From assembly GCA_051893555.1 (NCBI GenBank), contig JBJFHL010000052.1, positions 57,102 through 121,101 of the forward strand: 64,000 nt of DNA. The letters are read 5' to 3'. A model generated the notes under the pieces. The model was given only the letters and a program-made list of their open reading frames with translations. It was not told the origin of the DNA and searched no databases. The position numbers and the translations under genes are program-made. Position 1 is the stretch's first letter; each line of letters starts with the position of its first letter. The stretch is from RGIG7179 sp051893555. Its GTDB lineage: Bacteria; Bacillota; Clostridia; Peptostreptococcales; Anaerovoracaceae. This document shows positions 35,247 through 43,149 of the stretch, piece by piece.

Positions 35247-35277
35247 TTGACTGTGTGGTTACAACACAGTTTACACT
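35247..35277 (+). promoter_or_regulatory. MerR-type promoter/operator of the MATE gene
   Basis: -35 TTGACT (35247-35252) and -10 TACACT (35272-35277) are 19 bp apart, the over-long spacing that MerR proteins correct by DNA distortion. The dyad ACTGTGT...ACACAGT sits between and over them. Confidence 0.85.
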
Positions 35278-35334
35278 AAGAGCATAAACGAAAGAAAAGA
35301 AAAATGCAAGAAGAAAAATAAGGGGGTTTTATCC

Positions 35335-36891
35335 ATGAAAGGGGTTTCCATTTACGAAAGCAGGCTGGGGTACGGAAACGTGCTGCGGTTTACACTTCCG
35401 ACGATCATCATGATCGTCTTCTCGTCCATGTACGGCATCGTCGACGGCATCGTGGTGGCAAACTTCATCGGCAGCGATGCGTTGGCGGCCAACAATATCG
35501 TCTATCCGCTGGTGACGGTTATCATGGCGGTCAACTATATGTTTGCCACCGGCGGCAATGCCATCATCGCCCGGAAGATGGGCGAGGGCAGGCAGCAGGA
35601 AGCCAACCGTTTCCTGACAGTGGTGGTGCTGGCCAGTACCGGACTGACGGCTGTGCTCTGCGCCATGATGCTGGCAAATGGTGAAACGCTGTACCGGCTT
35701 CTGGGGGCGGATGAAGCACTGCTTCCGCTGTGTGTGGAGTATGGCAGCGTCATGATGGCCGGCGGCGTGTTTTATGCATTGCAGATTTTGTTCCAGAATT
35801 TCCTGGTGACGGCGGAGCGGCCGTCCGTGGGCATGGGCCTGACCATCGCCGCCGGTCTGACCCACATCCTGCTGGATCTGCTGTTCATTCCGGTGCTGGG
35901 TATGGGCATTTCCGGTGCGGCGTATGCGTCGGTCATCAGCATGATGGTGGCGGGTCTGCCGCCGCTGGTGATGTTTGCAGGAAAGAAACAGCGTCTGCGG
36001 TTCGCAAGGCTGTCTGGTCTGCAGCGCACCGGGCAGCGGGATCGTGACGGAGCGGACGGTACCGCAGGGCAGACGCGCGGTGGTCTGGACGGTTCCAGGC
36101 AGCAGACGGCAGGTGAACTGGTGCGGGAACTGGGGTTTGCCATGTGCAATGGTTCTTCGGAAATGGTGACTAACCTGGCCACAGCGGTGACCACCATGCT
36201 GTTCAACCTGCAGATGATGCACCTGGCAGGTGAGAAAGGGGTCGCTGCCATCAGTGCGGTACTCTATGTGGAAAGTCTGTTTATCGGTGTCTTCCTGGGA
36301 TTCTCTGCCGGCGCGGCGCCGCTGTTCAGCTATCATTTCGGCAGCGGAAACCGAAAGAAGCTGGGACGCCTGATGCAGATCTCTGTGACGGTCATCGGTG
36401 TATCTTCTCTGGCTATGTTCGGATCTGCGCAGCTGCTGGCCCGCCCGATCATTGCGGCGTTTGCCGGCGGGGATTCCGGTCTGCTTACCATGGCGCTCCA
36501 CGGGCTGCGGATCTTTTCCTTCAGCTATCTACTGGGCGGGGTGAGCATCTTTGCTTCGGCTCTGTTTACGGCGCTGAATAACGGCGGCATCTCTGCACTG
36601 ATCTCTCTGGTGCGGACGCTGGTCATGCGGTGCGGCCTGCTGATCCTGCTGCCGGCGCTGCTGGGCATCGACGGTGTCTGGCTGGCGGTGCCGGTTGCCG
36701 AAGTTTTCGCGGCGCTGCTGGCTGCCGGCCTGCTCTTCGGTTTCCGCCGCCGCTACGGCTACTGGCCGGCGCGGCAGGTTGAGCAGTTGGGGCATACCGA
36801 ATCGTCTGCACGCGCCGGAAAGCAGGGGCATACCGAATCGTCTGCACGACAAGGACTGCGGGATCATGAGACTTCGGTTTGCTCATTCTAA
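35335..36891 (+). CDS. MATE-family multidrug efflux transporter
   Basis: 518 residues; twelve membrane segments in two MatE repeats (MYGIVDGIVVANFIGSDALA near residue 30; GFSAGAAPLFSYHFGSGNRK near 325). MATE pumps export cationic drugs in exchange for Na+ or H+. Common MATE proteins have about 450 residues; the surplus comes from a hydrophilic insert at about residues 225-258 in the central loop and a tail containing a duplicated GHTESSARA-type unit. The gene is driven by the MerR-type promoter upstream. Its TAA stop is the first base triplet of the inverted-repeat element that follows. Confidence 0.92.
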   Translation: MKGVSIYESRLGYGNVLRFTLPTIIMIVFSSMYGIVDGIVVANFIGSDALAANNIVYPLVTVIMAVNYMFATGGNAIIARKMGEGRQQEANRFLTVVVLASTGLTAVLCAMMLANGETLYRLLGADEALLPLCVEYGSVMMAGGVFYALQILFQNFLVTAERPSVGMGLTIAAGLTHILLDLLFIPVLGMGISGAAYASVISMMVAGLPPLVMFAGKKQRLRFARLSGLQRTGQRDRDGADGTAGQTRGGLDGSRQQTAGELVRELGFAMCNGSSEMVTNLATAVTTMLFNLQMMHLAGEKGVAAISAVLYVESLFIGVFLGFSAGAAPLFSYHFGSGNRKKLGRLMQISVTVIGVSSLAMFGSAQLLARPIIAAFAGGDSGLLTMALHGLRIFSFSYLLGGVSIFASALFTALNNGGISALISLVRTLVMRCGLLILLPALLGIDGVWLAVPVAEVFAALLAAGLLFGFRRRYGYWPARQVEQLGHTESSARAGKQGHTESSARQGLRDHETSVCSF

Positions 36892-37048
36892 CTCGACAAT
36901 GGAAGGCTATTTTTCGCTCAAAAACACGTAAAAATGCAGTGAAATTTTTGATTTCAGCCGGAATATCACGGTTTTTTACTGATTTTCACCTCAAAATCTC
37001 ATTTTTTTACGTGCATTTTGGAAAAAACGATTTCATATTGGCGAGTTA
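36889..37048. mobile_element. MITE-like palindromic element, 160 bp
   Basis: Terminal inverted repeats TAACTCGACAAT (36889-36900) and ATTGGCGAGTTA (37037-37048) match at 11 of 12 positions. Inside, CACGTAAAAA pairs with TTTTTACGTG and GTGAAA with TTTCAC, giving a nested palindrome. No coding capacity. The left end supplies the stop codon of the MATE gene. Confidence 0.55.
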
Positions 37049-37344
37049 AACCAGACTAACTATCTTCTGGCGCAGGCTGCAATGGCGGGAAGCTTCGGCT
37101 GCAAACGAAGATACTCTGAGAGTCGACAGATTCCGGCAGGATTCGACATGACACCAATGGAAAGGGAAGCCGACCTAGACGCTGCAGGTATGCGAGGACC
37201 TGCCGCAGCACGCATCTCTCAGGAGTAAGGAGAGGCTACCCCCCCTTCTTTCCGGAATTTCTGAGCCAAAAAAAGGGGGTTGCACGCAACTAACCCTTTG
37301 GAAAAGGCTGCAGTGCCGTGCGAAGTGCAGCGGAACAACACGAT
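37049..37344. other. Non-coding stretch with many small inverted repeats; function unknown
   Basis: This GC-moderate interval between the convergent MATE and gltX genes has no credible reading frame. It contains several possible hairpins, such as CAGGT/ACCTG at 37186-37202, GCTGCA/TGCAGC at 37307-37331, and CCCCCTT with AAGGGGG-like pairing near 37240-37280. It could be a structured RNA on either strand. I could not match it to a known class from memory. Confidence 0.3.
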
Positions 37345-37380
37345 CAAGAGAAAGGAAAGCCCGCGCCACATGGCGCGGGC
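37345..37380 (-). terminator. Terminator after gltX
   Basis: GCCCGCGCC and GGCGCGGGC form a perfect 9-bp stem with an ACAT loop; read on the minus strand it is followed by CTTTCCTTTCTC. Confidence 0.75.
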
Positions 37381-37445
37381 CCTTCGATTTATATGCTTTG
37401 CATCAATGTTTGCATCAATGTTTGCATCATTGCCAGCATCAATAT

Positions 37446-39101
37446 CTAAATGAACTTTCCGATCCGAGCGCGGGTACGTTCTTCGCCCAGGATCTGCTGA
37501 ATCTCCCATACATCCGGAGACTGCTGGCGTCCCATGAGAGCGATACGGATCACGGTGCTCACATGGCCCACATGGCCTTTGTACTGGTCCGGATTCTTTT
37601 TGAAATCCTTCGGCTTGGCTGCATAGCCCAGATCTGTGGCAATCTGACGAACCTTATCAAACCACTGAGACTGGTCGTCGCTGTGATCGTAGGAATCCAG
37701 GTAAGCATGCAGGATGGCAGGCACATCGGCAGCTGCCTCGGCAGGAAACTCATCCTCAATCCGGAACATGTCATCGAAGAAATAGCTGATGTTTTCCACC
37801 ATTTGCTGTGCGTAGATATGATCCTTCCGCGGGTTGCGCTCCTCGTGGCGGCCGATGTCCAGAATTCTTTCCAGGTAAGCCCGGTCATCGAAGATGTGTG
37901 CCAGCTCCGGCTTGAATTCATCGGACCAGCCCTTCAGGAAGTCGAACAGGTCGGAGGCGCTGATGCGAAGGAGTACATCCTTACTGATGTCGTCCAGTTT
38001 CTTCAGATCGAAGAGGGCACCGGAAGTGCTCATCTTTTCTGTGGTGAACTGGAATTCCTCGATGTCCGCTTCCGGATTGGCGATGCGCCATTCTTCAAAG
38101 TTGGAGTTGAGGATGGTCAGCAGGTATTCCCGCACAGCTGCCGGGTGGTAGCCCTGGTTGCGGTAGTAATCCAGGGAAAGCTCCGGATCCTTCCGCTTGG
38201 ACAGCTTTCTCTTGTTGCCTTCTTCGTCCAGCTTCATCAGCTGTGCAGTGTGGCAGTATACCGGCGGCTGCCAGCCCAGCTTTTCAAACAGCTCGATGTG
38301 AATCGGCAGCGAAGGCAGCCATTCGGCGCCCCGCACCACATGGGTGGTCCGCATGAGATGGTCATCCACCACATGGGCGAAATGATAGGTCGGAATACCG
38401 GTGGCCTTCAAAATAACCGTATCCTGATCGTTTTCCGGCATGTCCAGCACGCCGCGGATGGCGTCTTCCACCTTGATTCTGCGGATCTGATCCTCCGGCA
38501 GGCTCAGGTCGCCGTCCGACTTCAGGCGGACCACATAAGGCTGACCGTCCGCCAGCTTCGCCTCAATCTCCGCCAGAGAAAGACCCCGGCTCCTGGCCCA
38601 TTTGCCGTAGATGCCCGGATTTTGTTTGGTGGCCTCCTGTTCGGTGCGGATCGCCGCAATTTCCTCTTCGGTCAGGAAGCACGGGTACGCCTTGCCCTCG
38701 CTGACCAGCTTCTTGGCAAAGCACTGATAAATCTCGCCCCGGTGGCTCTGGGTGTAGTCGCCGTAAGCCCCCAGATCGCCGTCCATGGTGGCGCCTTCGT
38801 CAAACTGGATGCCGAAGAACCGCAGGGAGTTGATGATGGTCTCCACCGCACCTTCCACGAAACGCTTGTCGTCCGTATCCTCAATTCTCAAAAAGAACGT
38901 GCCGCCGGACTGGTGGGCCAGTCGCTCGTCCACAAAAGCGCCGTACAGGTTGCCCAGATGTATGAACCCCGTCGGGCTCGGTCCCAGACGGGTGACCTTC
39001 GCACCCTCCGGCAGATCCCGCGGCGGATACATGGCTTCGTAGTCTTCCGGCGTCTTTGTAATGTGCGGAAACAGCAGTTCCGCCAGTTTCTGATTGTCCA
39101 T
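37446..39101 (-). CDS. gltX: Glutamate-tRNA ligase
   Basis: 551 residues. The class I synthetase HIGH motif is GPSPTGFIHLGN near residue 40 and the KMSKS motif is KRKLSKRKDPE near 310. Anticodon-binding helices fill the C-terminus. It charges tRNA-Glu, and in organisms with GatCAB also tRNA-Gln. The protein is about 65 residues longer than the common 480-residue bacterial form and belongs to a divergent clostridial subgroup by length and the HLGN variant. GGAGG precedes the ATG on the minus strand. Confidence 0.95.
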   Translation of the reverse strand: MDNQKLAELLFPHITKTPEDYEAMYPPRDLPEGAKVTRLGPSPTGFIHLGNLYGAFVDERLAHQSGGTFFLRIEDTDDKRFVEGAVETIINSLRFFGIQFDEGATMDGDLGAYGDYTQSHRGEIYQCFAKKLVSEGKAYPCFLTEEEIAAIRTEQEATKQNPGIYGKWARSRGLSLAEIEAKLADGQPYVVRLKSDGDLSLPEDQIRRIKVEDAIRGVLDMPENDQDTVILKATGIPTYHFAHVVDDHLMRTTHVVRGAEWLPSLPIHIELFEKLGWQPPVYCHTAQLMKLDEEGNKRKLSKRKDPELSLDYYRNQGYHPAAVREYLLTILNSNFEEWRIANPEADIEEFQFTTEKMSTSGALFDLKKLDDISKDVLLRISASDLFDFLKGWSDEFKPELAHIFDDRAYLERILDIGRHEERNPRKDHIYAQQMVENISYFFDDMFRIEDEFPAEAAADVPAILHAYLDSYDHSDDQSQWFDKVRQIATDLGYAAKPKDFKKNPDQYKGHVGHVSTVIRIALMGRQQSPDVWEIQQILGEERTRARIGKFI

Positions 39102-39281
39102 TTATGAAAACCTCCGTAAAAAAATCATACTAACGCACTTATTATACTGGAAAACGGATAAATTGGCAAGATTCCGGGAAAATTAAAGCCATGTTTCTTC
39201 GCAAAATCCGTGCGCCCGGGGTTTGCCTGAGCAAAGGGACTTTTCCGGGCTGCGGGTCCTGTTACTGCCCCGCCGGCCCGC

Positions 39282-39341
39282 GGTTTTCCAAAACCCGCGT
39301 AAAGTTTTCTTTTGGAAAACAAAATCGGCATTTTTGAAAAC
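39282..39341 (-). repeat. Palindromic element copy E
   Basis: GGTTTTCC at the left; the internal hairpin GTTTTCTTTTGGAAAAC is the reverse complement of that in copies A and B, so this copy lies on the minus strand. Confidence 0.8.
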
Positions 39342-39455
39342 TTTTCGCAATTTTCGAGCGGCGGGAGCGTTTGAAACGTAAAAAAAGCCGAGAAAACAGA
39401 TTTTGCTGGGAAAAACAGGAATGAAAATACAGAAAGTGGAAGAAAAAACGTGTGA

Positions 39456-39515
39456 GTTTTCCAAAAGGCGAGAAAAGTTTTCTTTTGGAAAACAAAACCG
39501 GTATTTTGGAAAACC
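39456..39515 (-). repeat. Palindromic element copy F
   Basis: GTTTTCCAAAA to TTTTGGAAAACC with the same internal GTTTTCTTTTGGAAAAC; starts 174 bp after copy E, same orientation. The rest of 39102-39556 has no gene. Confidence 0.85.
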
Positions 39516-39556
39516 GCGGGGAGAAAGACGAGGAAAAATAAAGGGGAAAGAGAAAA

Positions 39557-41071
39557 ATGTACGGAAAATATCTGGAGATCATGGAAGCGGAGCTGCCGCT
39601 GAAGGAGAGTTTTGACCTGCTGGAGCGGGAAGTGATCATTGGAGGTCGGAAGGGGACCATGTTTTTTGTGGATGGGCTTACGGACGGGGAGCTGATGCAG
39701 CGGGTTATGGATTATCTCATGAAGGTGCAGCCGGAGGATATGGAAGGCATCGTGACCAGCCGGCAATTTATCGCGGGGCATCTGCCGTTTCTCGATGCGA
39801 CCCTGGCCGCGCCGAAGATCTTGAAGACGGAGGACTCCCCGGAGCAGGAACAGGCGGGAGAGCCGAGAACATGGTCGGAACAGCAGATCCGGGAGTGCTG
39901 CGCCCAGGCCCAGACCAGGCTGTATGCAGGGCTGGTGCCGCTGATGGTGGAGGGGCTGGATCAGATCATCATCATCGACGCCAGGGACTATCCGCTGCGG
40001 TCGGTGGAGGAGCCGGATAAGGAGAAAAGCCTGCGGGGCGCCAGAGACGGATTTACCGAAAGCTTCATGCAGAATATCGCCCTGATCCGTCGTCGGCTGC
40101 GGGACAACAATCTGATTTTTCAGAACTACAGCATCGGAAACCTGTCCAAAAGTGATGTGGCCATGGTCTACATCCGGGGAAAGGCGGATCCGGCTCTGGT
40201 GGAGCACACGAAAACTCTGCTGCAGGGGATGGAGAAGGAACCGGACCTGGATGCCCTGACGGTGGGGGATCAGAGCCTGCTGGAAAACATTCTGAGGATG
40301 ACTCGGCGGGAGGGAAAAAAGCGGTGGGCAGGGGGACGGTTCAATCCGTTTCCCAAGGTGCGGTACTCCCAGCGGCCGGACATCATTTCGGCTCACATTG
40401 CCGAGGGAAAGATCGCCATCATCGTGGACAATTCGCCCACGGTGATGCTGCTGCCGGTGGGAGTCTTTGATTTTTTGCAGGATGTGGACGATTACTACTT
40501 CCCGCAGCTGACGGGCAACTACTTCCGGCTGCTGCGGACGCTGAACTTTCTGGTGATCCTGTTTCTGACGCCGGTCTACCTGCTGCTGGTCAATGATGAA
40601 GTGTTCAACCCGGACGTGCTGCTGTTTTTTGTGCCGGATGAGCCGTTCGCCATTCCGCTGATCTGGCAGTTTCTGCTGCTGGAAATCGCTGTGGACGGGC
40701 TGAAGCTGGCGTCGCTGAACACGCCCCAGTCCCTGGGCATGTCCCTGTCAGTCATCGGGGCGCTGATTCTGGGAGAATTCAGCATTGAGTCGGGGTGGTT
40801 CATTCCACAGACCATTCTCTGCATGGCGGTGGTGGCCCTGGCCAGCTTCACCCAGCCCAGCATTGAGCTGAGCTACGGGGTGAAATTCACACGGGTGCTG
40901 ATGCTCATCGGCACATATCTGCTGGGACTCTGGGGCATGATTGCCGGTGCTGCCGTCAGTTTTCTGGTGATGGCATCTACCCGGACCCTGTCCGGCGGGT
41001 CTTATCTGTATCCGCTGATCCCATTTCGATGGAATGCGCTAAAAAGGTTGCTTTTTCGTACTGAAATGTGA
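39557..41071 (+). CDS. GerA/SpoVAF-family spore germination protein
   Basis: 504 residues. A soluble N-terminal half (1-310) is followed by about five membrane segments (335-470), the plan of GerAA and SpoVAF subunits. Landmarks are ALIRRRLRDNNLIFQNYSIG, GKADPALVEHTK, GKIAIIVDNSPTVMLLP and the final YPLIPFRW. In spores these proteins sit in the inner membrane and take part in germinant response or ion/DPA release. No GerB or GerC partner is next to it, which fits SpoVAF-like or orphan GerA proteins. It marks the organism as a spore former. AAGGGG precedes the ATG. Confidence 0.88.
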   Translation: MYGKYLEIMEAELPLKESFDLLEREVIIGGRKGTMFFVDGLTDGELMQRVMDYLMKVQPEDMEGIVTSRQFIAGHLPFLDATLAAPKILKTEDSPEQEQAGEPRTWSEQQIRECCAQAQTRLYAGLVPLMVEGLDQIIIIDARDYPLRSVEEPDKEKSLRGARDGFTESFMQNIALIRRRLRDNNLIFQNYSIGNLSKSDVAMVYIRGKADPALVEHTKTLLQGMEKEPDLDALTVGDQSLLENILRMTRREGKKRWAGGRFNPFPKVRYSQRPDIISAHIAEGKIAIIVDNSPTVMLLPVGVFDFLQDVDDYYFPQLTGNYFRLLRTLNFLVILFLTPVYLLLVNDEVFNPDVLLFFVPDEPFAIPLIWQFLLLEIAVDGLKLASLNTPQSLGMSLSVIGALILGEFSIESGWFIPQTILCMAVVALASFTQPSIELSYGVKFTRVLMLIGTYLLGLWGMIAGAAVSFLVMASTRTLSGGSYLYPLIPFRWNALKRLLFRTEM

Positions 41072-41229
41072 TACAATATTATATTAAAAAAATTGAACTA
41101 TTTTCTCTGCCGCCGGCTTCGTGCGGCTCTGCGCGGCCCTGTGCGGTCCCATGTGTGGACCTGTGCACCTCCGTGCAGCCTGTGCGGCAGAGAACTTGCA
41201 TAAGCAAACAGCAGAAAAGGGGGATCACC

Positions 41230-43110
41230 ATGTCAAGATTTATTAAAAAAATGCCGAATATCAAATTCCCGAAATACAAGATGAGCGGTATCGAGGAAAT
41301 TGAAGAACTGCAGGTGGAGTACACACCGGAGAAGCTGGCCGAGCTCCAGCAGAAAAACACCCGAAAAAGAGATACATACTATCAGGGTACCGACTATAAG
41401 ACCATCAAGGAAGCCTTCGACCGATCCACTACCATCTTCAAAGACCGTACCTTCATTCTGGAGAAATTTAACCGGAAGGGCAGCTTCGAAGAAGTGACCT
41501 ACGGCCGGTTCCGCAAGGACGTGGTCGATCTGGGCACCGGCCTGACCAGAGCCTTCCGCCTGCAGGGTGAGAAGATCCTGGTGCTGGGCGAAACCACCTA
41601 CGAATGGTACGTTTCCTATACGGCACTGCTCTGCGGCGCAGGCATCGCTGTACCGACGGATAAAGAACTGCCGGATAACGAACTGGAAAACGTGATCAAG
41701 CGGTCCGAAGCCGCCGCCGTCATCTACTCACCGAAAAAGAAAGATCAGGTGAAGAAAGTGGCCAACAAGTGTCCCGGGGTCAGATACTTCATGGAGATGT
41801 ATTCCGACGCGGGCATCGAAGGTCGCTTCGTGGGCCTGGACTATGTGATGAACGAAGGCGAAGTCATCACAGACTGCGGCGACAACAGCTTCATGGAGAT
41901 TCCGATCGATCCGGAAGCCTTCGCCGTGCTGCTGTTCACCTCCGGCACCACCAGCCAGTCCAAGGGCGTTATGCTCTGCAATCGGAATCTGGCTGCCAAT
42001 ATCAATGCCATCACACCGTATGTCATGATATATCCGGAGGACAGACTGTTTTCCGTACTGCCGCTCCATCATACCTATGAATCCACCATCGGCTTCCTGT
42101 ATCCGATGGCCATGGGTGCATCCATCGCAGTCTGCCAGGGCCTGCGCCATATTGTCAACGACATGCAGGAGACCCATCCGACCGCCATGCTGGCCGTGCC
42201 GCTGCTGATTGAAACTCTGTATAAGAAGATCAACCAGACCATCGACAAGAGCGGAAAGACCAAGCTGGTGAAATCCATGATTCACGTGACCAACGCCCTG
42301 CAGAACGTGGGCGTGGACATCAAGCGGAAGGTCTTCAAAGATATTTATGAAAGCCTGGGCGGCAGCCTGCGGATCATCGTATCCGCCGCCGCACCGATCG
42401 AGCCTGCCGTAGGCAAGTGGATTGAAGACATCGGCATCTTCTTCCTTCAGGGCTACGGACTCACCGAGACGGCACCGATCAGCGCCGTGACGCCGGATTT
42501 TGACCGGAGAGTGGGTTCCGCCGGCAAGACCGTCCTCTGCAACCAGATCCGCATCAAAGACCCGAACGAAAAGGGCGAAGGTGAGATCCTGATCAAGGGT
42601 GACACGGTCATGCTGGGCTATTACAAGGATCCGCTGGAGACGGCCCGTGCCATGGAAGACGGCTGGTTCAACTCCGGCGACGTGGGCTACATCGATGAAG
42701 ACAACTTCGTCTATATCACCGGCAGAAGCAAGAACGTCATCGTCACCCAGAACGGCAAGAACATCTATCCGGAAGAACTGGAAGGCTTGCTTTCCCACGT
42801 GGAAGAGATCAAAGAATGCATGGTCTACGGCAAGGAAGTGGCCGGCGAAAAGGAACTGGTCATCACCGTCCGTGCCATTCCGGATTACGAACGGATCGCA
42901 GAACTCCACGGCGAAGGCCTCAGTGAAGAGGAAATCTACAAGCTGATCTGGGAGCAGATCCGGCAGGTTAACCGGAAGGTGTCCAATTACAAGACCATCA
43001 AGAAGCTGGAGATCAAAAAAGGCGAATTCGAAAAGACCAGCACACAGAAGATCAAGCGCTACGCAGAGCTGAAAAACAACAGCGATGTGGAGGAAGCGGC
43101 TGAAAAGTAG
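41230..43110 (+). CDS. AMP-forming long-chain acyl-CoA synthetase
   Basis: 626 residues from the ATG at 41230 (AAAAGGGGGATC upstream); an upstream in-frame start at 41068 would add a low-complexity cysteine-rich head encoded by a TGCG-rich stretch and is rejected. ANL-family motifs: FTSGTTSQSKGVML (A3) near residue 236, GYGLTETAP (A5), GWFNSGDVGYID (A7/A8) and the closing KRYAEL region with its lysine. It activates fatty acids to acyl-CoA via acyl-AMP. The transcript may start within 41072-41229, where I see no clear promoter. Confidence 0.93.
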   Translation: MSRFIKKMPNIKFPKYKMSGIEEIEELQVEYTPEKLAELQQKNTRKRDTYYQGTDYKTIKEAFDRSTTIFKDRTFILEKFNRKGSFEEVTYGRFRKDVVDLGTGLTRAFRLQGEKILVLGETTYEWYVSYTALLCGAGIAVPTDKELPDNELENVIKRSEAAAVIYSPKKKDQVKKVANKCPGVRYFMEMYSDAGIEGRFVGLDYVMNEGEVITDCGDNSFMEIPIDPEAFAVLLFTSGTTSQSKGVMLCNRNLAANINAITPYVMIYPEDRLFSVLPLHHTYESTIGFLYPMAMGASIAVCQGLRHIVNDMQETHPTAMLAVPLLIETLYKKINQTIDKSGKTKLVKSMIHVTNALQNVGVDIKRKVFKDIYESLGGSLRIIVSAAAPIEPAVGKWIEDIGIFFLQGYGLTETAPISAVTPDFDRRVGSAGKTVLCNQIRIKDPNEKGEGEILIKGDTVMLGYYKDPLETARAMEDGWFNSGDVGYIDEDNFVYITGRSKNVIVTQNGKNIYPEELEGLLSHVEEIKECMVYGKEVAGEKELVITVRAIPDYERIAELHGEGLSEEEIYKLIWEQIRQVNRKVSNYKTIKKLEIKKGEFEKTSTQKIKRYAELKNNSDVEEAAEK

Positions 43111-43149
43111 AGGCAGATCACAGAAGGTCAGCTTCCGGAAAGGTACGGA

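Noticed and set aside
37049..37344. M-box, cobalamin riboswitch or tmRNA
   Set aside because: Short similarities (GAGGCTAC, GAGGACCTGCC, ATTCGAC) do not extend to the full conserved cores, and no suitable downstream gene exists for a riboswitch.
37398..39107. 569-residue plus-strand frame opposite gltX
   Set aside because: gltX on the minus strand has all synthetase motifs; the plus-strand frame has none.
41068..41229. 54-residue N-terminal extension of the acyl-CoA synthetase
   Set aside because: It would come from a TGCG-rich low-complexity stretch with no ribosome site; the ATG at 41230 has one and starts the conserved protein.
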